DNA from: Isochrysis galbana
Taxonomy: Eukaryota > Haptophyta > Isochrysidales > Isochrysidaceae
Direction of reading: 5' to 3'
DNA length: 64,000 bases
NCBI GenBank assembly: GCA_018136815.1
Contig: CM030934.1
Location: forward strand, 5,769,987-5,833,986
The position numbers were made by a program, and so were the translations under genes. This document shows positions 1-10,879 of this stretch, piece by piece (position 1 is the first letter of the stretch; every line of letters begins with the position of its first letter). Under the pieces are notes generated by a model that was not told where the DNA came from, did not search any database, and saw nothing but the letters and a program-made list of their open reading frames with translations.

Positions 1-344
1 GCTTTAAGCAGCGGCGTCGGACTGCGCTCAACCAGCGCGGGCAGCACGCGCGGCTGGCGCGAAAGGATGCGGCCAAGATCCTCTCTCGCCACCCCAGCGG
101 CTGCAAGCTCTCGGAGCGAGCGGCTGAGCGCGGTGGCCACCTCGGGCGTGTCTTGGCCGAGGCGCGAGGCGAGGCGCGCAGCCGCCGCCGGACGTAGCCC
201 CATGCCAGCAAACACGCTGCCTACTGCCGAGCCCGTCGGCACGCCGAGCAGCGCGCCGAGCAGCGCACCGAGCAGAGCGACGCCCCAGCCGGCCATCGGC
301 GAGCGCCGTCGTCTGCACGGCGCACCTTCACTCAAGTCCGCCAT
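1..344 (-). CDS. 5' end of a probable mTERF-like protein (partial, runs off the left edge)
   Basis: An open frame starts at the ATG at 344-342 and stays open to base 1, giving 114 residues with no stop. After a basic N-terminus there is a glycine/alanine/leucine-rich hydrophobic stretch (residues ~18-50). An amphipathic helical segment follows, and the end resembles an mTERF repeat: a 'GVAREDLGRIL..P.vL' pattern, where helix pairs end in a conserved proline. mTERF proteins bind nucleic acid in mitochondria or plastids, and the hydrophobic, arginine-containing N-terminus could be an organelle-targeting sequence. Only one partial repeat is visible, so the family call is tentative. The alternative is an uncharacterised membrane-anchored protein. 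The plus-strand frame over the same bases is less protein-like. Confidence 0.45.
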   Translation of the reverse strand, partial: MADLSEGAPCRRRRSPMAGWGVALLGALLGALLGVPTGSAVGSVFAGMGLRPAAAARLASRLGQDTPEVATALSRSLRELAAAGVAREDLGRILSRQPRVLPALVERSPTPLLK

Positions 345-1522
345 ATAAGAAGTGGGGGGGAGGTCGGTTTCTGTCAGAGTTTTCTTGTTGTCCTAGTTTA
401 ATCCTAGTGCTGAGGGACCGTGCCTCATCGGCAACGGAGCCCCTACCCCGCGATGGGGGTGTGCGCGGTTGGTGCATGGCTCGTCCGGTGTATGTGGCTA
501 GGGATGCTAGCCAACAAGACCTCTTACAAGACTACAATTTCTAACGGTTTCTCTCCGATTTTAGGGTGTCGTTTTCGGTTCGGGGTTGGCTCAGCAGGCC
601 AGAGCTTCGAGAATTGTTTTGTAATAAGGAGAGCCAATCGCAATCAAAACTTTTACCGAAATAAAGGTCGAAATGGCGCTGACGAAGCGAAGTAAGCCCC
701 CCGCCCCCGCCCGCTCCCCGCTTCCCCTCCCCCCCGCCCGCTGCCTGCCCGCCCGCGCGCCGCGCCATGGCCATGGCGCGGTTCCGGACATCCAAGCGCA
801 GGCGCAAAGCGCAAAGCCGACGACGACGAGGATGACGCCCTTGAGGGCTCAGGGCTTCCCTCCGACCCCCCAAGCTCGTCGCAGGTGGTTGGTCTCCACT
901 CACTACTCAGCGTCCGAGACCGAGGAGGAGTTGGGCCCGGCGACGAGAGACGACGAGAGAGAGCGAGGAGGAGGAGGAGGAGGAGGAGGAGGAGGAGGAG
1001 AGGGAGGAGGAGGAGAGGTGTCGTTCCGTCAATTGTGGGACATTAGTCGAATTGAGCGATCGAATGTCCACAGTTGTATGTAGAGCAGTATTTTAAAATT
1101 AAATGCAGACTAGCATAACAATTTTTTTCTCTGCTTCCCCCCGCGGTGCATGTTCCCCCCGAGGGCCGAGGGGGACGCCGTGTCAACGCTTTTCCCTGCG
1201 TCTCCTCTAAGGCCGACAACTCCATAAACACTCAATTTAATAGATATTTCGCACGGAGCATCTGTGATGACTTGCAATCACATCGTGCACGCCGTGCATG
1301 GGCACGGCGCGATGTGCATCGGTCCCCCCGCGGAGACGCCGTGCGTGCGCATGCCAATTTTTTCAGAGAGCGCGAGCGATGGCGTCGCTCTCCCTCCTCT
1401 CGGCCGCCCCGGTCACCATGATGGTGCCAGGGCGATATCTATCTCCTACCTCTACCTACATTATACATTAATTATGATTATATGTGGATTATATGTGACA
1501 TGACACACAAATACATACACAC
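345..1522. other. Intergenic region with a GGA microsatellite
   Basis: No convincing coding sequence. The stretch holds a purine (GGA/GAG) microsatellite at about 964-1018 and a C-rich patch at about 697-745. Short open frames here have the composition of the simple repeats. Around 1440-1515 the sequence turns AT-rich just before the hAT remnant. Confidence 0.6.
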
Positions 1523-3094
1523 TTATGAAGACTTCTCCCGGTTGTTGTTGTTGTAACGCAACATCAGCGCGGCTTGAATATGATCTGCAAGAGATGTCGA
1601 ACGATCCGGACCAAACATTTTGGTCAGCAAAGAAAATACGCGCTCACACGAAGCTGAATTTGGAGTCATGCTGAATGTGATCCTTGCCGCCAGCGCCCAT
1701 GTGGGGAACTTTGTGTGGTTGGATGCCCACCAACCAAGCACCTGCTGTGTGAACGTTGGCACCTCGGAGTGATCAATCGTGGTCCCACGACATGCAACCA
1801 AGTATGCAAGAAGCTCATTCAGCAACCCTTGCGTGATGGAAGGCAAATGACTAAAGGCAGGAATCTCCGAGAGCCGATGGACCCAAAGATGATCCACCTT
1901 GCCATAGGCAAAGGCTGGATTAAACGCTCTCAACAGCCCACTTCGACGATGCTGCTCCTGACAATGCTGATACGGAGAAGCGCACTCATTAGTTAGACGT
2001 TCTTCGAGATATTGGAATGCTCCTTTCACTTGCTCCACGAGCGACGACCATTGAGGCAAAGCCGTTGTATCAACTGCTCGTCGAATCTCCTCTTCCTCAT
2101 TCACACACATCTAGTGTTTGGCCGTCAGCATACGTAATTACCCATGCATGCGCCCCGTTGCCGCGCGTCCGGCACCCTCGAGATCACACCTTTGAACCAG
2201 CTGTGGTAGGGACTCTCATAATACTCCTCAGTCTTGGTCCCAACATCAAGTTTCGCACTCGCTCGCAGCAGGGCTGCAACATTAGGCAAGTCAGATGCCT
2301 TCTCACCCATGGTTTGCCCACGCTCACGGATTCTCTCGAGGGCATCGTACACTAGCAAAATCTCGAGACCGTCGCCCTCAAGCCTGTAGGTGGTCGTGCA
2401 TAAAATCTCTAGGTCCATGGCAAGGGCCGCCAGCTCCAATTGGAGCTGCCGCTTCTGTGTTTTCAGGACGTGAGCCATCGCCTTAGTGGTTGCATCACCA
2501 ATCCCAGACTCTTCCAACCTGCAGACAAACCTTTCCAAATCGCCGAAATGCTCCGCCAACTGCTTCATCACCTCCCAACGTGACCACCAGCGGATTTTGG
2601 AGTAGCCCTTCATGGTCACCTTCATCATCTCAAACAAACCACAGGTTGCGGGCGCCGTGTGTGTGTGAGATCATCGTCAGCCATGGTGTAAGAAAGTCTT
2701 CCAGCACTGAGAGCTGGATGTGCTCCCCTGTGTGCTGTAAGGTGTGTGAAGTGCACAGCATATCCACTGCATTCGGACACAAATCCAAGAGCTTGCGACA
2801 TGCCGCGCCATTTGTGGCACAGCTATCCCGTGCAAACCCGACAACACACTCTGGATCTAGGTTAATCTTGCGCATGATGCTCGAGATGTGACGAAAAAGT
2901 CCTGCCCCATCCATGTGCTTCTCCACCGTGTTCAAGCATAGGAGACGCGTGCTGACGGCGCCAAAGTCCGCGTCGACAAACCGGCCGCTGATTTCGACGC
3001 GGTGCGCGGGGGCGGCGGGCGCGATTAGTGTGGCTGTGAGGGCGGCATGCCGCGATATTGTGCGTGATGCGGCATCTACTCGGTGAGCGGGCAC
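1523..3094 (-). pseudogene. hAT-family transposase remnant, frameshifted
   Basis: Three consecutive minus-strand open frames (3094-2630, 2637-2125, 2110-1523) read in order as one hAT transposase. The first carries the RNase H-like core, including a 'VVGFARDSCATNGAA' stretch and a C.SHTLQH motif typical of the catalytic region. The second has the 'RWWSRWEVMKQL' segment. The third ends with the hAT C-terminal dimerisation domain: WW..N...FP.WA..AR, then SASCERVFSLL. Two changes of frame, near 2637 and 2115, compensate for each other, so the copy is broken, although unannotated introns cannot be fully excluded. No BED finger is seen upstream, and at about 2980 the match gives way to a dispersed repeat. 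The element is probably dead and 5'-truncated. I found no terminal inverted repeats. Confidence 0.85.
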
Positions 3095-3200
3095 AAGAAC
3101 GGCCTCGTGGCGCCGCCGGTCGCGGGTCGAAGTTGGGCTCTCTATCCCTTGGCGATTTTGGCGTTGAGCGTCTTCATAGTTTTTGTGATAATTACGTACA
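2975..3200. repeat. Dispersed GC-rich repeat, family B (copy 1)
   Basis: This stretch resembles two other places in the window. The part around 2985-3048 matches 39360-39425 ('GCGGG.GGCGATT.G.GTGG..' core). The part around 3095-3195 matches 26395-26445 and 26590-26705 ('GGTTCGAAGTTGGGCTC'-like core followed by a 'GCGATTTT.GCGT' stretch). The three copies also share a 'GATTTCGACG' lead-in. No coding capacity is evident. It directly abuts the hAT remnant. Confidence 0.6.
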
Positions 3201-4126
3201 CGTTCAAGTCCATGAAATCATAGAAGTATTGATTGTATTGCGGTGCGTACAGAACCAGGCTGTATCGACTGTGTTTGCTGGTGATGACCATGGCTTCGTA
3301 ATGGGCTGCGAGAGGCGCGCTTGAAGGCCATCGATAAAATTATACCGGAGGAGGCCCGCTGTATATTTCTGCGCGGCCGTCAGAGGCCTGGAATTGAGTA
3401 TTTTTCGAAAATTTTGCCGGAGGACCCCGGATTTTTTTTGCTGATCTCTCATACCAGAACCTATAGGGAGCTTATTTAGGTCCTCGTTTGCCCATTACCG
3501 ATGGTGCCCTTCGCACCCCCCTAGTGAGTGACCGGGCTAAGACAAGGGCGGCAGGGCGGCAGAAGCAGAAGGTGTTTGTGCCGGTGCCCCGCGTGTGCAA
3601 TTGATGCGTATGACGTGATGTGCATCGACCCTTTGTGCGCATCCGTGACGGCGTGGGGGGGGGATTTCACGCATGTGATTGGGGGTTACCGCGTGTGTTG
3701 AGAGGGGGGAGCGTGATTAGCTTTGTACTCATCTTCGTAATAATAATATTATTGTGGCTACCTAAAAAGAAAACAAGCACATATGGATGACAAAAAAACC
3801 ACCTGGCCCTCTTTTGACGGAACGCGACTTGGACGCAAATACTAATACTAATATGTTACGGACTTGTGCTTGTGCTTGTGCCTCTGATCATCAATTTATT
3901 ACACTACTATAATTATAATTACGCCGGCGCCAGGTTTCAACGGGCGCTTAGGAGTCGCTGGATTCCTTGGTAATGATCTTTTCCCTTCTTCCATTTACAC
4001 TGTGCTATAATGATAATCCCCACACGCTTCCCTCTTTTCCATAGTCCATAGTGCCCCCTCCCCCCTCCCCGGCCGCGCCCCCCGCGAGAGCCGCGCGCCC
4101 CGCCCCGGAAATAGAGAAGCGACGAT
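3201..4126. other. Intergenic region, no recognised feature
   Basis: No coding sequence can be supported. It contains a G-run at about 3656-3663, A/T-rich patches at 3740-3760 and 3840-3925, and nothing that looks like an RNA gene. Confidence 0.5.
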
Positions 4127-4246
4127 ATGAATCCCTCTTTATTCTGTTGTAGAGTTGTGGACGAATCTCCCTGCCAAACAAGGCGATGTTCTGCGGCGGA
4201 CGGCTGGGGGGAGGCGTTAATTCGCTTCTGCCACGAAGAGGGAGGC

Positions 4247-4451
4247 AGAGCCCGCCCGCCCCGCCCGCCCCCCCCCCGCCCCCCCCCCCCCCGCCCCCCC
4301 CCCCCCCCCGCCCCCCGGCCCCCCCGCCCCCCCCCCCCCGGCCGGCCGCGCTGTATGACGCTCTCCTACTCTCTCTCCCTCTCCCGTCCATCCCTTCCCC
4401 CCCCCCCCCCCGCCTCCCCCTCCCCTCCCCCCCCCCCTCCGCCTCCCCCTC

Positions 4452-4486
<35 letters not shown>

Positions 4487-4512
4487 CCTCCCTCTCTCCC
4501 TTCCCCCCTCGC
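4247..4512 (+). promoter_or_regulatory. Pyrimidine-rich leader (C-runs then CT repeat) upstream of the RING-like gene
   Basis: The sense strand is almost pure pyrimidine: C-runs broken by single G or T up to about 4345, then a CT microsatellite at about 4458-4482 and CCCT tracts to about 4510. It ends about 170 nt before the chosen ATG. Similar tracts precede several other genes here, so it may form part of the 5' leader or core promoter. The function is inferred. Confidence 0.4.
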
Positions 4513-4681
4513 TCGCTTCCCCTCTCTTCCAGTCTTTCCCCTCACAGCTTTCGCTCCCTTTTCCGGCCTCCCCCATCCCCGGCCGGCCTCCGCCCCCCTC
4601 TGTTTCTCGCTTCCTCTCCACACTCGTTGGCCGTGTGCGCCAGCGAACGTGAGCATCATCCAGTCAGCCGCAGTTTCGCCC

Positions 4682-5374
4682 ATGTCGCACACCGAGCTGC
4701 AGCCCACGCCTGCCGCGAGCGCCGCATTGAGTGCAGCGCACCGCATCTCCGTCCGGATCTCGAGGGCTGAGGGGGGAGGAATGGAGACGCCCTGCGTCGT
4801 CTGTCTGCAGCCGTGTGCGAGCAAGGCGTGCAACTGCTCGTGGATGCACCAGCAGTGCGCCGCGCAGTACCTGCGCACCTTTGGTGACGCTTGCAAGGTT
4901 TGCGAAGCCAAGGTTGAGCCTGCCGGACTCAGCAAACGACGCATCGACGATGATGAGGCGGAGCTCGAGATGAAAGCGAGGAAGCGGGCGCGGGAGAGGG
5001 AAGATGCGGAGCGGGCGCACAATCTCGAGTGGGCGCAGATCGTGGCGCCCTCCGCCGCCCAGATCCTCCTGCGCCACTATCTGTACACAGAGGAGACGAC
5101 AGGCGAGGAGCTCGCCGCAGCGACGCCACTCTGCTTTGACTCCGTGATCCTCAGCTTGGTCCACTCGGGCGAGCAGTACCTCGAAGACCTGTCCGAGCGG
5201 CTTAGTGATACGCAGCCGCCATCAGTCGTCGACGCGGCGATCCGCCGCCTCCGTTCGCTCGCCGATGAGCTCACCGGCGACGGCATTGACGCCTCGTGCG
5301 CTAGCGTCTTCATGCACATCTTTAACCAAGTCTTGCAGAGGCGGCTCGGGCCTGTCAGTCCGGAGGAGAGCTAG
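4682..5374 (+). CDS. Small RING-variant-like zinc-finger protein
   Basis: 230 residues in one exon. I chose the ATG at 4682 because everything upstream in this frame is low-complexity proline from the C/CT tract; a second ATG lies 33 codons later, just before the finger. The N-terminal third has eight metal ligands in a RING-CH-like order from about residue 38 (C..C, C, C.C, H..C, C..C), suggesting a degenerate E3-ligase-type finger. A basic, charged helical stretch follows (residues ~82-115; KARKRAREREDAER), then a helical C-terminal domain I do not recognise. If the finger is functional it would recruit a ubiquitin-conjugating enzyme, but spacing is atypical. It is convergent with the FkbH-like gene downstream. 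Confidence 0.7.
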   Translation: MSHTELQPTPAASAALSAAHRISVRISRAEGGGMETPCVVCLQPCASKACNCSWMHQQCAAQYLRTFGDACKVCEAKVEPAGLSKRRIDDDEAELEMKARKRAREREDAERAHNLEWAQIVAPSAAQILLRHYLYTEETTGEELAAATPLCFDSVILSLVHSGEQYLEDLSERLSDTQPPSVVDAAIRRLRSLADELTGDGIDASCASVFMHIFNQVLQRRLGPVSPEES

Positions 5375-6865
5375 ACTGCATCAGCCGTCCCTTGACGGAG
5401 CTCTTCGAGCCAGGCTCAGCGCATGCGCGTCGCCATGAACTCGAGCCCACATGTAGATGCTGGCCTGCCACGAGGGCCGCCACTCGGTCAGCAGATTGTT
5501 TGCTCCTCAGTGCACGCCAGCCGCTTCGGACTCAGGCGGCTGCATCCTCCGAGTCAGCTTGTAAATTTTGGTATCACCGATCTATGGCGATTCTCTTTCA
5601 CCCGCCCATACTTCAGATCGGTTACCACCGGCGGCTTTGCCCGCCGAACATACCGAGCCCCCGTGACGGGGCTCTGGCCATTTTGCGATACGTGCCTTGC
5701 GAATATGTATGGGAATTTGACGCTCTGTTTTCTTTGTCCTTGTATCCTTGAAGGGCGTTTACTCGTGACTCCCTGCGGCCTCCTTCTCGGATCATCACGA
5801 TGGTTTATGTGTAGCTGGATAATGTGGTACGTTGCGTGTAATGATGTGAGCTGTGCTCTCATACCACTCAATCCCATCGTTATTCATGGTGTGATGCGAT
5901 GGTATGATGAATGTTTGTCTTTGCGGTGCCATGCTCATAGTGCATGCCGACCTCAGCCGCGCACACAGTCGCTCCACAGTATTATGTTGCAGTGTGCATG
6001 TGCATCACACCATGAGCGCGCGAACGTGTGCATGCATGCCGCCGCTACGTGTGCTGCGGGTGTCTGATGCGTGCCGGGCGTCGTCGGTGCGCCCGGGCGC
6101 CTCTGCCGATTGTGCGCCTTGTGACTCGCCGTAGCGGTACGTGTGCCGTATGCATATTCGTTGGTCTTCTGCAGCTACTGGCACCACTTTGGCGGCCTAT
6201 TGCTATGGCTACGACAGTGCCTTTGCGGCCAAAATCGAGGGCCTGATGCCCCCCTGTTCCTGTTCGGCGCGCGCTCGCGGCGCGCGGGGGCTCAAGCACT
6301 CAAACGGCCTCTAGCTTGCGAGCGCTTTAGGGCACCATCAACGCACGAGGATGTGGTGCACACGCATGGTGCCTGCAAGCCCACCCACTCCCCTTTCCCC
6401 GCCCAGCGCTCCCGCGGCTCGCACGTAAAGCAATTTGATAGAGAGCAGCTTATGTAGTAGTCGGGCATATTCAGATTTCGTTTCGTCATTGTGCGCGCCC
6501 GTTTCAGCGCCGACTCCAGTCTCTACCTGCGGTTGCATAGACGCACATGCTAACCAAAGGCCCAGAGCGCACGCCTCACACACCTTGCGGTGCACGCCAC
6601 CCGTTGGAGGTAGGAGGGTGGGAGGAGGCAGGATACTGAGAAGGAACACGAAAAAGCAAGCCTCACAGCGCGCCTTAGAGTTGTATGATCATGCGTGGGT
6701 TTGCCGTGGCGGCATGTGCGAAGAATCTGGCTACGCCCGCTGCAACACGAATACTGCCCGTTCCTTCGTGATTGGTGGCTGTTGGTGGCGGGAGTGGGCA
6801 AGAGGTGACGCGCCCGGCCGACTTCTTATGACGGGCGATTTCCGAGGCAAGCGGTACGGTAATTA
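5375..6865. other. Convergent intergenic region
   Basis: This lies between the 3' end of the RING-like gene and the 3' end of the FkbH-like gene. Open frames such as 5423-6067 (plus) have no recognisable motifs and are cysteine/arginine-rich in the way random GC-rich sequence is. I treat it as two 3' UTRs and spacer. Confidence 0.5.
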
Positions 6866-9800
6866 TCAAGAGCAGATGTGTTTGACTCCGGCGTAGTATG
6901 TGTGTGGATTACTCTGTTGCATCATCAAGTGCATCGCGTGTCGGATTTGCCTACGGAGTCGCGCGTGCTCGCCAGCTAATGCGGCATCGCTGGACGTCAT
7001 GCTTGCACCGGCTGGTGGAGAATCATCACTTGCACCTGAGAGAGCGCCCGCGCCTTCCGCCACAGCGGCGTCAACTGCCCCAGTTCCCGCGGCGGCTAGA
7101 GCATCTCCAATCTCAGCCTCTCGCTTCAGAACCGTTTCCCACGCCTCTGCATACGGCGGCGGCACGAGTTTGGTGCGTTCGCACTCAGCGGCGACCCACT
7201 CGTGCACATCACTCGGATTAGAAGACAGCCGGAGGGCTATTTCACGGTATGTCTCGTGATGCATGACAAAAGTACCATCTTTCGCCCAGCCACGCCTTTC
7301 CAAGTTCGGGCCCAGCCGTTCCGCCTGGCGAGTCGCCATTCCATGACTCGGCGCTGCCAAGCCATCACCCACAGGAGCCTCATGGACGTCGGCCACAGAG
7401 CTGGACATCGCCGATACAGCGGAGGGAGAGGCAATGTCCTCACGAAGCCGAGCATCTATTGCTGCCGCAACCCCAACATCAAGAAGGACGTATCCCGACG
7501 GCGGGCGCTTTCGCACGGACGATTCGTAGCGCGCGACGTCACCAAATGTACGCTCGTCGTGCAGCTCGGCGTCACGATCAGCCTCTTCCATCTCCTCGGT
7601 GGTTGTCACTTTGTCCATCTTTGGGCCGTCATCGCTTTGGCCAAAGGTGGCAATAGCCACGTTTGTAGCCAGCCTCTCCATCGCGGCAGAGGACACATCC
7701 GCTGTGCGATCGACCTTCCTATGATCGTGGCCGTGGGACATGCCCAATGACACCTTGGCAAGCACCTCTCCAGTGCCCCCCACTTGCAATCGCACCTGAA
7801 CGCCAACTTCGCTTGGATGCATGAAAGGGCACCCCGCTGTTGTGCACCGCGATCCCGCAGCGTGATGGCGACACACTTCGCCCCCAATCCACCCTCGAAT
7901 GACCAAGCCGGCGGCCGCCCGATCAGCACTACGAGCAAAGCTACCTCGCCTCTCCCGTGAGACCTGCAGCGCTGCCCACTTGGCGAGCTTTTTGCGCTCA
8001 CCTCGTGCAAGCATTTGCAGCAGTTCCCCGATCGGCACAGCCTCCTTCTCTAGTCGTGCACCGCTTTGGCAGACACAATCGATTGCTGCGCTCACTGCAG
8101 CACTAGCGGCTGCCGCAACAGCAGATGTCGATGGACCAAGGGGCGAGGGCACGAGTGCCTCTGCCACTCCAAGCGCATGCTCTGTCCCCTTCAGGATGTG
8201 GCGCTGCGAAGCCTCGGCGAGCACTCTTGTTGCCGCCGCGGTGGCGGCTGCGGCGGCTGCAGCAGTTGTTGCCATCTGTTCTTTGACCGTAGTAGGAGCG
8301 GGCCCGTAGGCGTTACTAGGTATCCAGCCGTTGCGTGCATCGACAACAGGCCGGCTCTTGTTTCCCAATGGGAGGCCAAGAACCTCCGATGACGCAGTCA
8401 CAAATCTTGCGCCAGGGACAGAGAAGAGAAACGCGGCTGCGGGCTCGTTCCGCTCCGCACGCACCCAGTGGATGGCCAGCTTTGTGGCACCCGCGGCCCG
8501 CGCTATCTCCGCCACATGCCGCAACATCGCAAACTCGATACCCAAATGAAGGGACCGACAGCTCAGACACCACGCGCGCACATGTATCGTGTCGCGGGGC
8601 AATGCTATTGTCGGCCGCTCATCCATCGCATTGCCGATCGGCGCACCAGGCGTGACACTCGCCTCCTTGTCAAGGACAATTAGGCCGATCAAGCCGTGGT
8701 CTCCGAAACGGTCGCTAGCACGCACCGTCAGCACTATGGACGAGCCCTCCTTGCCATAGCCACCCCCATTTGGCAAGGGCTTTACGTCGCTGGGTGATGA
8801 TGCGCGAGGCTGCCTGTCTGCCACACTAGGACCACCGCGTACGAAGTCCGGTGCACTGACTTGGGAGTACTGCGCCAGCCGCAGCAACGCTGTGGCACTA
8901 GCAACTGTGCGGCAGGCATTATGCTGATTGGTGCGCTCAGTCAATTGTGCTGCCCTGTCGGCGGTCTCCTCAACCAACGGTAAGATTTGCACGACTAAGT
9001 TGAGCGAGGCAAGGAATGCTGAAGAAGAAGCGGCAGCAGACATGGTGCACTCGACATTGGCGCCATCGTGCGCGCTGCCGTTGTGTGCCAACGTGACTCC
9101 AGCTGCATGCGCCAAGAAGTCCTTGCGCTCGGCTAGTTCTCGGTAGAGGCGAGTGCGTGAGGCATCCTCACAGGTGCCACCGGCCCCACCGATATCGTGA
9201 CAGTTCAAGTCCGGCTTCGGTGGTCGGGACGATCTCGTAGTGGGGCGCTCCATTGGCGGGTCGAGCGCCCAACAGTGGTCGAGATAGGCGGGCAGCACGG
9301 AGGGGTCTCGTGGTATGTGCACTATAGCCAGAGATGAGCTTCCAAGCGCGCTTTCATTTCCCAAGCCATAGCACCCAGCTCCTGCAGAGCAAATGGTTTG
9401 TGCAACCTCGGCACACTCAGCCGCCGAATCGTCGACAAAGATAAAACTGCCCAGCGAGAGGCACAACTGATCGGCGAGAGTGCGGAGATTGGCCGACTTG
9501 GCCGACCAGTTGGCACGAATTGCCACGACGTGCTCCTCGCGCAGCTCAAGCTCATCGCGCCGTTGCGAGAAGACGGCACGCACGTCCTCCTCATGGTTGC
9601 GAGAGACGAGCACTAAAAGCATCCCTCGCCGTTGCGCGGCAAGGAAGAAGCGTTGCGCCGCTAGCCATGGGGCTGACAGCTCGACTCCAGCAGCACCCAG
9701 CTCCCCGACCGCCCCACCCCAAAGCGTGTTGTCACAGTCAAGCGCAAGCACCTTGCGGGTGGGGGCGCAAGCGCGGACGAGCGCCCGCGTCAGTAATGCC

Positions 9801-10519
9801 GCTAGCACGGACGCTCCGCACGGAGAGAAGGGAGCATGCGCAACGCGGTCGAGGAACGGCGAGTAGCACAGCGTAAACCGACGCGATGGTCCTCCCTTCT
9901 GCGCACGCGCTCCGCCATTGTCCGAGCACGCCTCTCGCAAAGCCTTCATAGTGTGCGCCTCGCTCATGAATATTAGCCCTGGGCAGCCGGCGAGGGCGTC
10001 GTAGATAAGCCGTTTGATTGTTTCGCTCCGAGACACAAGCCAAAGCAGTGGATCTTCCTTGGTGGCTCGACGGCCTTCACTGTTCTCGCCGCCGCTAGTG
10101 GCACCCACAACGCAGGTGGTGCATGCCTCCGGTGGCGGGGCCAGCATGATGATGGTGCGACCACTTCGTGCGGCACGTGACTGGCTGAGCGCACTCACCA
10201 GCAGCGTCCCTCCTAGCGGCACGCCACCCGACTCCTCTACACCTCTGCTGGCCTGAGGAGCGTCATTTGTGTATTCTCTCTCGAGGTCGCACAGTCGTGC
10301 GACAAGCAGGTTGAGGCCGCGTACATTGCGGTTCCACGCCGAGTCGTGCGCGCGCAGCGCCGCGAGGCTGGCGCCGAAACCGATGAAATTCACGCAGACG
10401 GGCAGGCCAAGTAGCCGCTCGAGCCAGATGGAAAGAGGACCGCTCAGCACGGTTGGGTCAAAGCTGCACGCGAGGACGACGCGCAGCGCTTCAGTGCGGA
10501 AGATGCTGGCACAATCCAT
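6866..10519 (-). CDS. FkbH-like HAD/acyltransferase protein with a CCCH-like zinc finger
   Basis: 1,217 residues, single exon, start ATG at 10519. Residues ~1-430 match FkbH-family proteins. The N-terminal fold has 'ACSFDP..LSGPL..WL'. The HAD motif I DCDNTLWGG (~261-269) supplies the nucleophile and general-acid aspartates. A VSRN loop (~305), a W.AKS..L lysine motif (~338) and the FVDDS motif (~361) follow. Residues ~458-510 keep the family's 'LYRELAERKDFL...FLASLNL' linker. Residues ~600-715 resemble its GNAT-like C-terminal half. FkbH enzymes load a bisphosphoglycerate-derived glyceryl unit onto an acyl carrier protein for polyketide extender units. The last ~500 residues are extra: Ala-rich helices and one CCCH-like finger at ~883-902 (C-x8-C-x4-C-x3-H). 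No ACP or PKS gene is nearby. Catalytic competence looks plausible; the substrate is inferred. Confidence 0.8.
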   Translation of the reverse strand: MDCASIFRTEALRVVLACSFDPTVLSGPLSIWLERLLGLPVCVNFIGFGASLAALRAHDSAWNRNVRGLNLLVARLCDLEREYTNDAPQASRGVEESGGVPLGGTLLVSALSQSRAARSGRTIIMLAPPPEACTTCVVGATSGGENSEGRRATKEDPLLWLVSRSETIKRLIYDALAGCPGLIFMSEAHTMKALREACSDNGGARAQKGGPSRRFTLCYSPFLDRVAHAPFSPCGASVLAALLTRALVRACAPTRKVLALDCDNTLWGGAVGELGAAGVELSAPWLAAQRFFLAAQRRGMLLVLVSRNHEEDVRAVFSQRRDELELREEHVVAIRANWSAKSANLRTLADQLCLSLGSFIFVDDSAAECAEVAQTICSAGAGCYGLGNESALGSSSLAIVHIPRDPSVLPAYLDHCWALDPPMERPTTRSSRPPKPDLNCHDIGGAGGTCEDASRTRLYRELAERKDFLAHAAGVTLAHNGSAHDGANVECTMSAAASSSAFLASLNLVVQILPLVEETADRAAQLTERTNQHNACRTVASATALLRLAQYSQVSAPDFVRGGPSVADRQPRASSPSDVKPLPNGGGYGKEGSSIVLTVRASDRFGDHGLIGLIVLDKEASVTPGAPIGNAMDERPTIALPRDTIHVRAWCLSCRSLHLGIEFAMLRHVAEIARAAGATKLAIHWVRAERNEPAAAFLFSVPGARFVTASSEVLGLPLGNKSRPVVDARNGWIPSNAYGPAPTTVKEQMATTAAAAAAATAAATRVLAEASQRHILKGTEHALGVAEALVPSPLGPSTSAVAAAASAAVSAAIDCVCQSGARLEKEAVPIGELLQMLARGERKKLAKWAALQVSRERRGSFARSADRAAAGLVIRGWIGGEVCRHHAAGSRCTTAGCPFMHPSEVGVQVRLQVGGTGEVLAKVSLGMSHGHDHRKVDRTADVSSAAMERLATNVAIATFGQSDDGPKMDKVTTTEEMEEADRDAELHDERTFGDVARYESSVRKRPPSGYVLLDVGVAAAIDARLREDIASPSAVSAMSSSVADVHEAPVGDGLAAPSHGMATRQAERLGPNLERRGWAKDGTFVMHHETYREIALRLSSNPSDVHEWVAAECERTKLVPPPYAEAWETVLKREAEIGDALAAAGTGAVDAAVAEGAGALSGASDDSPPAGASMTSSDAALAGEHARLRRQIRHAMHLMMQQSNPHTYYAGVKHICS

Positions 10520-10879
10520 CTTGCCATCCACACGGTGGACGAGCGAGGGCTAGGTAGACGCACCGAGGCAGAGGCAGTCCGGGAGGGACTAGCAGGAGGG
10601 AAGGAGTGGAGGTGGAGGGGAAGGCTTCAGGCCGTCCCCTTGCCAATGGGTCGCTGCCACGCCACCGTCGTGGAAGCGCCAAGACGGGAGAAGGGGGAGG
10701 GGGGAGGGGGGGGGGGCACAAGAGCCGGGGGTTTGACGCGACTCCACACGGCGACTTCACAAGTTAAAATAGGCGGCTCAACAGCTAAATGTCCTCTGGA
10801 GTCGCTGTTGAGTCGCTAGCAGGATTTGTGATAGTCACTTTAATTACTATTCCCACTTACAGTATTACATTTACACTCC
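10520..10879. promoter_or_regulatory. Upstream region of the FkbH-like gene
   Basis: A G-rich tract at about 10689-10717 on the plus strand is a C-rich tract on the sense strand of the FkbH-like gene, about 180 nt before its ATG. This fits the pyrimidine-leader pattern seen at other genes. No TATA-like element is convincing. Confidence 0.35.

Noticed and set aside
4127-4681. N-terminal extension of the RING-like protein (proline-rich)
   Set aside because: The frame is translated C-runs and CT repeat; it has no motif, and the ATG at 4682 gives a normal protein start.
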